Assembly: GCF_003349955.1 (NCBI RefSeq)
Contig: NZ_QLKQ01000074.1
Location: forward strand, 1-34,929
DNA length: 34,929 bases
Reading direction: 5' to 3'
DNA from: Azospirillum brasilense
Lineage (GTDB): Bacteria; Pseudomonadota; Alphaproteobacteria; Azospirillales; Azospirillaceae
Positions 20,587 to 26,820 of the stretch are shown here, piece by piece. Both the position numbers and the translations under genes were made by a program. Positions within the stretch are counted from its first letter, which is position 1. Each line of letters starts with the position of its first letter. The notes beneath the pieces are model-generated. The model was not told the DNA's origin and made no database searches. It was given only the letters and a program-made list of their open reading frames with translations.

Positions 20587-22176
20587 ATGGCGCTCAGCCA
20601 ACGCCTCGATCTTCGTCAGACCCAGTCCCTGGTGATGACTCCGCAGTTGCAGCAGGCCATCAAGCTGCTGCAGCTGTCGAACATCGAATTGTCGGACTTC
20701 GTGGACCGCGAGATCGAGCAGAACCCCCTGCTGGAACGCGAAAGCGGTCCCGGCGAGGGAGGGGGCGAGGGCGGCGGTGAGGCTGGCGGCGATGGCGCCG
20801 GCGAGAGCCGGGGCGAGCCCGGCGTGGTGGACCTCGCCGCGCCGGAGGAGCGCCAGCCGCCGATGAGCGACGGGCGCACCCGCGACACGGTGGAGATGAC
20901 GTCGTCGGAGACGATGGGGTCGGCGTCCGACGCGCCGCTCGACACCGATTTCGAGAATGTCTATTCCGACGACCGCTTTTCCGACGGGACGGACGGCTCC
21001 AGCGACGTCTACGGCTCCTGGCAGGAGCGCGGCGGGCGCGGCGGCTTCGAGGACGACGAGTCCAACCTGGAAGCCACGCTGACCGGCCAGAAGAGCCTGC
21101 GCGACCATCTGACCGAACAGCTGAAGATCGACCTGCCGGACCTCGGCGACCAGCTCATCGGTCTGGCGCTGATCGACATGCTGGACGAGGCCGGCTGGAT
21201 CACCGGGCTGGAGATGGAGAGCCTGGCGGGGCAGCTCGGCTGCGCGCCGGAGCGGGTGGAGCGGGTTCTCGCCGCCTGCCAGCGCTTCGACCCGCCGGGC
21301 ATCTTCGCGCGGTCGCTGAAGGAATGCCTGGCGATCCAGCTGCGCGAGAAGAACCGCTTCGACCCGGCCATGGAAGCCCTGCTCGACCATCTGGAGCTGC
21401 TGGCGGCGCGCAACCTGCCGGCGCTGATGAAGGTCTGCGGCGTCGACGCCGAGGACGTCGCCGACATGGTGGCGGAGATCCGCAAGCTGAACCCCAAACC
21501 GGCGCTCAGCTTCGACCACACGCCCGCCCAGCTCGTCACCCCCGACATCCTGATGCGCGCCAACCCCGGCGGCGGCTGGCTGATCGACCTGAACCCGGAC
21601 ACATTGCCGCGGGTGCTGGTCAACCACCGCTATTTCGCGCGCATCTCCGGCACCGCCCGCAACAAGGCGGACAAGGAATACATCACCGAACGCTTCCAGT
21701 CGGCCAACTGGCTGGTCAAGTCGCTGCACCAGCGCGCCACCACGATTTTGAAGGTGGCCAGCGAAATCATCCGGCAGCAGGACGCCTTCTTCATCCACGG
21801 CGTCTCGCATCTGAAGCCGCTGATCCTGCGCGACATCGCCGAAGCGATCGGCATGCACGAGAGCACGGTCAGCCGCGTCACAACCAACAAGTTCATGGCG
21901 ACGCCGCGCGGCGTGTTCGAGTTGAAGTATTTCTTCACCTCCGCCATCCAGGGGGCCGATGGGCAGGCGGCCCACTCGGCGGAGGCCGTGCGCTACCGCA
22001 TCAAGGCGATGATCGACGCCGAGAAGCCGGAGGACGTGCTGTCGGACGATAAAATCGTCGAAATCCTTCGTGGTGAAGGGATCGACATTGCGCGTCGGAC
22101 GGTCGCGAAGTATCGTGAAGCGATGCGAATTCCGTCATCGGTGCAGCGACGCCGTGCCAAGATGTCACGCATGTAA
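20587..22176 (+). CDS. rpoN: RNA polymerase sigma-54 factor
   Basis: RpoN directs polymerase to -24/-12 promoters of nitrogen fixation, nitrogen assimilation and other genes, and needs NtrC/NifA-type activators. The 529-residue protein has the Gln/Leu-rich region I (QTQSLVMTPQLQQAIKLLQL, from residue 12). A long acidic, Gly- and Asp/Glu-rich region II follows (about 55-150) containing GEGGGEGGGEAGGDG. The core-binding and DNA-binding domains end with the RpoN box ARRTVAKYRE (502-511). The start at 20587 places region I at the N-terminus. The lptB-rpoN-hpf-ptsN order is widely conserved in proteobacteria. Confidence 0.97.
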   Translation: MALSQRLDLRQTQSLVMTPQLQQAIKLLQLSNIELSDFVDREIEQNPLLERESGPGEGGGEGGGEAGGDGAGESRGEPGVVDLAAPEERQPPMSDGRTRDTVEMTSSETMGSASDAPLDTDFENVYSDDRFSDGTDGSSDVYGSWQERGGRGGFEDDESNLEATLTGQKSLRDHLTEQLKIDLPDLGDQLIGLALIDMLDEAGWITGLEMESLAGQLGCAPERVERVLAACQRFDPPGIFARSLKECLAIQLREKNRFDPAMEALLDHLELLAARNLPALMKVCGVDAEDVADMVAEIRKLNPKPALSFDHTPAQLVTPDILMRANPGGGWLIDLNPDTLPRVLVNHRYFARISGTARNKADKEYITERFQSANWLVKSLHQRATTILKVASEIIRQQDAFFIHGVSHLKPLILRDIAEAIGMHESTVSRVTTNKFMATPRGVFELKYFFTSAIQGADGQAAHSAEAVRYRIKAMIDAEKPEDVLSDDKIVEILRGEGIDIARRTVAKYREAMRIPSSVQRRRAKMSRM

Positions 22177-22202
22177 CCGGGCCGGGAGGGGGCCGTCCTT
22201 GA

Positions 22203-22231
22203 TTGACAGCCCATACCGCCGTCACTATGGT
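22203..22231 (+). promoter_or_regulatory. Sigma-70 promoter of hpf-ptsN
   Basis: A consensus TTGACA (22203-22208) and TATGGT (22226-22231) are separated by 17 bases, in the 123-base gap between rpoN and hpf. It would let hpf and ptsN be transcribed independently of the upstream lpt-rpoN genes, giving a leader of roughly 60 bases. Confidence 0.72.
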
Positions 22232-22299
22232 CCCCGTCCGCACGTGGCGGCCTTCCGTCGTCCTATGTCTATCGCGGACCAGATTGGAAACATCCCAAA

Positions 22300-22896
22300 A
22301 TGCAACTGACCGTCAAAGGCAAGCAGCTTGACGTTGGCGACGCTCTGCGCAGCCACGTCGCGGACAGCCTGAACACCATCGTCGGCAAGTACTTCAACAA
22401 GCCGATCGAGGCCAACGTCGTCCTGACGCGCGAAGCGCATCTGTTCAAGGCCGACATTCAGGTGCACGTCGGTCGTGGGATCGTCCTTCAGAGCGCGTCC
22501 GACGCCACCGAGCCGTATCCCGCCTTCGACACCGCATGCGAGAAGCTGGCCAAGCGCCTGCGCCGCTACAAGCGCCGTCTGCGCGACCACCACAGCGTCG
22601 AAGCTCCCGCGCAGGAAGCCTTCCCGGCCCGCTACCAGATCCTGGAAGCGGAAAAGGACGAGGTCCATGTGGAGAGCGAGGAGGCCGCCGCCGAGGAGGC
22701 GCAGCCCATCGTGATCGCCGAGATGGAAACCAACATCGCGACCCTGGCGGTCAGCGAGGCGGTGATGCGCATGGAACTCGCCGACGCTCCGGCGCTGATG
22801 TTCCGCAACGGCGCCCATGGCCGCCTGAACCTGGTCTACCGCCGCGCCGATGGCAACATCGGTTGGGTGGACCCGGCGGAGAAGGCCGGCGCCTGA
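22300..22896 (+). CDS. hpf: Ribosome hibernation promoting factor, long form
   Basis: Hpf binds the 30S decoding centre and, in the long form, pairs ribosomes into inactive 100S dimers. The 198-residue product has the N-terminal S30AE domain (about 1-105: QLTVKGKQLDVGDALRSHV... and KLAKRLRRYKRRLRDHH). An acidic linker (about 120-140) leads to the C-terminal dimerisation domain (about 140-195: RMELADAPALMFRNG...NLVYRRADGNIGWVDP). The ribosome binding site is weak (GGAAA). It lies between rpoN and ptsN, its usual neighbours, and has its own promoter candidate upstream. Confidence 0.95.
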   Translation: MQLTVKGKQLDVGDALRSHVADSLNTIVGKYFNKPIEANVVLTREAHLFKADIQVHVGRGIVLQSASDATEPYPAFDTACEKLAKRLRRYKRRLRDHHSVEAPAQEAFPARYQILEAEKDEVHVESEEAAAEEAQPIVIAEMETNIATLAVSEAVMRMELADAPALMFRNGAHGRLNLVYRRADGNIGWVDPAEKAGA

Positions 22897-22930
22897 GTCC
22901 GGTCTCTGTTCCAACCACACCCATAGCGTC

Positions 22931-23389
22931 ATGCTCGATCTCATCACGCCGCACGCCATTCTCCCGAACCTCAAGGCCGGCAGCAAAAAGCAGGCCCTGC
23001 AGGACTTGGCGCGCAAGGCGTCCGAGCTGACCGGCCAGCACGAACGGGCGATCTTCGACGTCCTTCTGGAGCGCGAGCGGTTGGGCACCACCGGCGTGGG
23101 GCATGGCATCGCCATCCCCCACGGCAAGCTGCCCAACCTCGACCGCGTCCATGGCGTCTTCGCCCGGCTGGAGCGGCCCATCGACTTCGATGCGATCGAT
23201 GAGCAACCGGTTGACCTGATTTTCCTGCTGTTGGCTCCGGATCATGCCGGCGCCGACCATCTGAAGGCGCTGGCCCGCGTGTCGCGCCTGCTGCGTGACC
23301 AGTCCATGTGCGAGAAGCTGCGCGGTTCGGACTCGGCGGACGCGATCTACGCGCTCCTGACCCAGCACGAGGCCAGTCACGCGGCGTAA
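22931..23389 (+). CDS. ptsN: PTS IIA-like nitrogen regulatory protein (EIIA-Ntr)
   Basis: PtsN is the terminal phosphoryl acceptor of the nitrogen phosphotransferase chain (PtsP to an HPr-like carrier to PtsN). In other bacteria it regulates potassium transport, nitrogen metabolism and surface polymers. The 152-residue single PTS EIIA type-2 domain has its phospho-histidine H64 in GHGIAIPHGK. ATG 22931 gives the canonical N-terminus (LDLITPHAI...); no ribosome binding site is obvious and the gap after hpf is 34 bases, so translation may be coupled to hpf. It is the last gene of the run and is followed by a strong terminator. The EI partner PtsP is encoded at 26821-29121. Confidence 0.95.
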   Translation: MLDLITPHAILPNLKAGSKKQALQDLARKASELTGQHERAIFDVLLERERLGTTGVGHGIAIPHGKLPNLDRVHGVFARLERPIDFDAIDEQPVDLIFLLLAPDHAGADHLKALARVSRLLRDQSMCEKLRGSDSADAIYALLTQHEASHAA

Positions 23390-23410
23390 GGCGCGTTTCC
23401 TTGAGAACAC

Positions 23411-23446
23411 GAAAAACGGGAGAGCCGCCGGCTCTCCCGTTTTTTG
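23411..23446. terminator. Strong intrinsic terminator, ptsN / ubiG
   Basis: ACGGGAGAGCC and GGCTCTCCCGT form an 11-bp stem with a three-base loop, preceded by AAAA and followed by TTTTTT. It ends the hpf-ptsN transcript. The reverse strand gives the same hairpin with TTTTT, so it also serves the opposing ubiG gene. Confidence 0.93.
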
Positions 23447-23481
23447 TTGTCCGGCACCCGGAGCCGCCGTCTTTCCAGACC

Positions 23482-23527
23482 GTGGCGGCGAGGCGTACGT
23501 ATGTACGTCCGTACGCCTCGCCGCCAC
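23482..23527. repeat. Perfect 18-bp inverted repeat near the ubiG 3' end
   Basis: GTGGCGGCGAGGCGTACG (23482-23499) is exactly complementary to 23510-23527, with a 10-base loop that itself contains TACG/CGTA-type palindromes. It lies 9 bases beyond the ubiG stop and about 35 bases from the ptsN terminator. It has no T-run. The stem is unusually long and perfect for a simple terminator. Confidence 0.85.
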
Positions 23528-23536
23528 CCTGTACGT

Positions 23537-24298
23537 TCAGGCCCGCTCGGCCCAACCCATGTAGTTCACGTCGAGATCGCGCGGGTTCAGCCGGAACTCG
23601 TCGGACAGCGGGTTGTAGGTGATGCCGGTCAGGTCGCGGACCGCCATCCCTTCGGCGCGCAGGGCGGCGGCGACCTCGCCGGGGCGCAGGAACTGGCGCC
23701 AGTTGTGGGTGCCGCGGGGCAGCCAGCGCAGGATGTACTCGGCCCCGACGATGGCGAGCGCGAAGGACTTCGGCGTGCGGTTCAGCGTCGCCAGGAACAG
23801 CGCGCCGCCCGGCGCGGTCAGCGCCGCGCAGGACCTCACGAACAGCGGCACGTCGGCGACATGCTCGATCACCTCCATCGCCAAGACGGCGTCGAAGCGC
23901 TCGCCGCTGGCGGCCAGGGCCTCGGCGGTGGTGGCGCGGTAATCGACGGGGGTGCCGGTCTCCGCGGCGTGGGCGGCGGCGGTGCGGACGTTGCGCTCGG
24001 CCGCGTCGACGCCGACCACGGTGGCGCCCATGCGGGCGACCGGCTCCGCCAGCAGGCCGCCGCCGCAGCCGATGTCGACGATGCGCAGGCCCTTCAGCGG
24101 CTCCGCCGCCAGCGGGTCGCGGCCCAGGCGCCGGCACAGCGTGTCGCGGATGTAGGCCAGCCGCAGCGGGTTCAGCCGGTGCAGGGGCCGGAACTTGCCG
24201 GTGGGGTCCCACCATTCCGCGGCGATGGCCGAAAAGCGGGCGATGTCCTGGGGGTCGACAGTGCCTGCGGTGCCTGCGGTTCCGGCGGTCGCGGTCAT
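23537..24298 (-). CDS. ubiG: Ubiquinone biosynthesis O-methyltransferase
   Basis: UbiG carries out both O-methylations of ubiquinone synthesis, using S-adenosylmethionine. The 253-residue protein has the N-terminal FSAIAAEWWDPTGKFRPLH pattern characteristic of UbiG. The SAM-binding motif is DIGCGGG (75-81), followed by the acidic V-V-G-V-D-A motif and AMEVIEHVADV. The membrane-interaction segment appears as LNRTPKSFALAIVGAEYILRWLPRGTH. The N-terminus contains a GTA repeat from a triplicated ACCGCAGGC-like unit. ATG 24298 is used; a much longer open frame upstream is antisense to lysC and not real. It is divergent from lysC by 156 bases. Confidence 0.95.
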   Translation of the reverse strand: MTATAGTAGTAGTVDPQDIARFSAIAAEWWDPTGKFRPLHRLNPLRLAYIRDTLCRRLGRDPLAAEPLKGLRIVDIGCGGGLLAEPVARMGATVVGVDAAERNVRTAAAHAAETGTPVDYRATTAEALAASGERFDAVLAMEVIEHVADVPLFVRSCAALTAPGGALFLATLNRTPKSFALAIVGAEYILRWLPRGTHNWRQFLRPGEVAAALRAEGMAVRDLTGITYNPLSDEFRLNPRDLDVNYMGWAERA

Positions 24299-24346
24299 GA
24301 AAGAAATCCCGTATGCTTGGATTGCGAGAACAATTGCGGGGCGAAC

Positions 24347-24375
24347 TTGCCTCGCTGTGAGCGACAGAGTATGGA
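24347..24375 (+). promoter_or_regulatory. Possible sigma-70 promoter of lysC
   Basis: TTGCCT (24347-24352) and TATGGA (24370-24375) are spaced by 17 bases, about 80 bases upstream of the lysC start. The match is moderate. Confidence 0.45.
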
Positions 24376-24388
24376 TACGCCGCCCCGC

Positions 24389-24436
24389 GCCGGCAACGGT
24401 AGAGCGGGGGCGCGGACTGCCGGCTTTTGTGCCGGC
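24389..24436 (+). promoter_or_regulatory. Structured lysC leader with three GCCGGC copies
   Basis: The self-complementary hexamer GCCGGC occurs at 24389-24394, 24419-24424 and 24431-24436. The last two form a compact hairpin with a TTTTGT loop ending 18 bases before the lysC ATG. The first copy could pair with either of the others, and CGCCCCGC/GCGGGGGCG around them could form a competing stem. Confidence 0.4.
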
Positions 24437-24454
24437 CCAGACATGGTGTGAGGT

Positions 24455-25690
24455 ATGGCGCGGATCGTCCTCAAGTTCGGCGGCACGTCGGTCGGCGACA
24501 TCGACCGCATCAAGAACGTGGCCCGAAAGGTCGAGCAGGAAGTCAAGGCGGGGCATCAGGTCGCCGTCGTCGTGTCGGCGATGTCCGGCGTGACCAACCA
24601 GCTCGTGAAATACTGCAACGACATCGACAAGCTGCACGACGCGCGCGAGTACGACGCCATCGTCGCTTCGGGCGAGCAGGTGACCTCCGGTCTCCTCGCC
24701 ATCGCGCTGCAGTCGCTCGGCATCCAGGCGCGGTCCTGGCTCGGCTGGCAGATTCCCATCTACAGCGACGAGACGCACGGCAAGGCGCGCATCGTGTCCA
24801 TCGACACGGCGGAGCTGGACAAGCGGATGAACACCGGCGAGGTCGCCGTGATCGCCGGCTTCCAGGGCGTGACCGAGAGCGGGCGCATCACCACGCTGGG
24901 CCGCGGCGGCTCCGACACCTCGGCGGTCGCCCTGGCGGCGGCGCTGAAGGCCGACCGCTGCGACATCTACACCGATGTGGACGGCGTCTACACCACCGAC
25001 CCGCGCATCGTCACCAAGGCGCGCAAGCTCTCCAAGATCACCTACGAGGAGATGCTGGAGCTGGCGTCGCAGGGGGCGAAGGTCCTGCAGACCCGCTCGG
25101 TCGAGATGGCGATGAACCACCGCGTGCGCGTGCAGGTTCTGTCGAGCTTCGAGGAGGCCGCCGGCAGCGCGCTTCCCGGTACCCTTGTTGTTGACGAGGA
25201 CGAGATCGTGGAAAAGGAAGTTGTGAGCGGCATCGCCTACAGCCGCGACGAGGCGAAGATCACCCTCATCGGCGTCGCCGACCGTCCGGGCGTGGCGGCC
25301 AGCATCTTCGGTCCGCTGACCGACGCCGCCGTCAATGTCGACATGATCGTCCAGAACGTGTCGGAAGATGGCAAGTCCACCGACATGACCTTCACGGTCG
25401 GCAAGGCCGACATCGCCCGCGCCGTCAAGGTGCTGGAGGACGCCCAGGCCGAGCTGAACTACAAGCGCATCGTCTCCGACGCCAACGTGGTGAAGGTGTC
25501 GGTGATCGGCGTCGGCATGCGCAGCCACGCCGGCGTCGCGCAGCGCATGTTCAAGGCGCTGGCCGACAAGGGCATCAACATCCAGGTCATCTCCACCTCC
25601 GAGATCAAGATCTCCGTCCTGATCGCCGAGGAGTATGCGGAGCTGGCGCTGCGCGCGCTGCACACCGCCTACGGGCTGGACGCGGCCTGA
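24455..25690 (+). CDS. lysC: Aspartate kinase
   Basis: This enzyme phosphorylates aspartate, the entry to lysine, threonine, methionine and diaminopimelate synthesis. The 411-residue protein has the kinase domain (about 1-240) with KFGGTSV (from residue 7), VVVSAMSGVTN, and GRGGSDTSAVALAAAL. Two ACT domains (about 265-335 and 345-405) presumably bind lysine and threonine as feedback inhibitors; VNVDMIVQNVSEDGKSTDMTF-like and INIQVISTSEIKISVLI segments mark them. Length and layout fit the Corynebacterium/Pseudomonas-type enzyme. GAGGT lies almost against the ATG. The gene leads lysC - nitronate monooxygenase-like - ptsP; lysC next to ptsP is usual in alphaproteobacteria. Confidence 0.97.
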   Translation: MARIVLKFGGTSVGDIDRIKNVARKVEQEVKAGHQVAVVVSAMSGVTNQLVKYCNDIDKLHDAREYDAIVASGEQVTSGLLAIALQSLGIQARSWLGWQIPIYSDETHGKARIVSIDTAELDKRMNTGEVAVIAGFQGVTESGRITTLGRGGSDTSAVALAAALKADRCDIYTDVDGVYTTDPRIVTKARKLSKITYEEMLELASQGAKVLQTRSVEMAMNHRVRVQVLSSFEEAAGSALPGTLVVDEDEIVEKEVVSGIAYSRDEAKITLIGVADRPGVAASIFGPLTDAAVNVDMIVQNVSEDGKSTDMTFTVGKADIARAVKVLEDAQAELNYKRIVSDANVVKVSVIGVGMRSHAGVAQRMFKALADKGINIQVISTSEIKISVLIAEEYAELALRALHTAYGLDAA

Positions 25691-25715
25691 GCCGGGTGAA
25701 GGGGGAGGGGCGGCG

Positions 25716-26819
25716 ATGACCGACGCCAGGTCCGACTCCAGGTCCGACGTGGTCGCAGGCGCCCGACTCGACCGGCTGTGGGAGCGTGGCTGCGCCTTCC
25801 TCGGCACGCGCACCGCCATCATGGGCGGTGCGATGAGCTGGGTGTCGGAGCGCCACCTCGTCTCCGCCATCTCCAACGCCGGGGGCTTCGGCGTTCTTGC
25901 CTGCGGCTCGATGCCGCCGGACCTGCTGGCGGCGGAGATCGCCGCCACGCGGGCGCTGACCGCGAAGCCCTTCGGCGTCAACCTCATCAACATGCACCCG
26001 GACCTCGACCGTCTGATCGACGTCTGCCGGGAGCTGGCGGTGAGCCATGTGGTGATCGCCGGGGGCTTCCCCAGCGGCGCCACCATCAAGCGCATCAAGG
26101 ACGGCGGCGCCCGCGCCATGGCCTTCGCCCCGACGCTGGTCAGCGGCAAGCGGATGGTCAAGATCGGCATCGATGCCCTGGTGATCGAGGGCACGGAAGC
26201 CGGCGGCCACATCGGCCCCGTCTCGACCACCGTCCTGGCGCAGGAGATCCTGCCCGACCTGCGCGAGGTCCCGGTCTTCGTGGCCGGCGGCATCGGGCGC
26301 GGCGAAGCCATCCTGTCCTATCTGGAGCAGGGGGCGGCGGGCGTGCAGATCGGCACCCGCTTCGTCTGCGCCACCGAGTCCATCGCGCACCCGCGCTTCA
26401 AGCAGGTCTTCATCAAGGCCTCGGCGCGCGACGCCCAGGCGTCGGTGCAGATCGACCCGCGCTTTCCGGTGATCCCGGTGCGGGCGCTGGCGAACGCCGG
26501 GTCCAAGCGCTTCATGGAGCTTCAGCGCGAGGTCATCGGCCGCGTGGACCGCGGCGAGACGACGCGCGACGCCGGCATCCTGGAGATCGAGCATTTCTGG
26601 GCCGGCGCGCTGCGCCGCGCGGTGATCGACGGCGACGTGGAGAGCGGCTCGCTGATGGCCGGGCAGAGCGTCGGGCTGGTCACGCGCGAGCAGCCGGTGG
26701 CCGAGATCATCGGCGACCTGATCGCCCAGGCCGAAGCGGCGCTGGCCGCCCGCTGCCCATCGTCCTCCGACCGGTCGCCCGAGGCGGGCGAGCAGCCGGC
26801 CATCCTGGGGGCGGCGTGA
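25716..26819 (+). CDS. Nitronate monooxygenase-like flavoprotein
   Basis: This 367-residue TIM-barrel FMN enzyme belongs to the 2-nitropropane dioxygenase/nitronate monooxygenase family, which oxidises alkyl nitronates. Visible marks are IMGGAMSWVSERHLVSAISNAGGFGVLA at the N-terminus (the flavin-side loop), the diagnostic GTEAGGHIG (His at residue 165), VFVAGGIGRGEAI and GAAGVQIGTRFV (phosphate-binding). GGGGGAGGGG precedes ATG 25716. The N-terminus carries a duplicated RSDSRSD. It sits 25 bases after lysC and one base before ptsP, so it is co-transcribed with both. Some family members act on other enoyl or nitro substrates, so the exact reaction is uncertain. Confidence 0.85.
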   Translation: MTDARSDSRSDVVAGARLDRLWERGCAFLGTRTAIMGGAMSWVSERHLVSAISNAGGFGVLACGSMPPDLLAAEIAATRALTAKPFGVNLINMHPDLDRLIDVCRELAVSHVVIAGGFPSGATIKRIKDGGARAMAFAPTLVSGKRMVKIGIDALVIEGTEAGGHIGPVSTTVLAQEILPDLREVPVFVAGGIGRGEAILSYLEQGAAGVQIGTRFVCATESIAHPRFKQVFIKASARDAQASVQIDPRFPVIPVRALANAGSKRFMELQREVIGRVDRGETTRDAGILEIEHFWAGALRRAVIDGDVESGSLMAGQSVGLVTREQPVAEIIGDLIAQAEAALAARCPSSSDRSPEAGEQPAILGAA

Positions 26820-26820
26820 G

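Noticed and set aside
20745..20825. G-rich repeats in rpoN
   Set aside because: They encode the acidic, glycine-rich region II spacer, which is variable and commonly low complexity in sigma-54.
24299..26311. Long minus-strand extension of the ubiG frame through lysC and the nitronate monooxygenase gene
   Set aside because: It is antisense to two clear genes and lacks domains or a ribosome binding site. UbiG begins at 24298 where homology starts.
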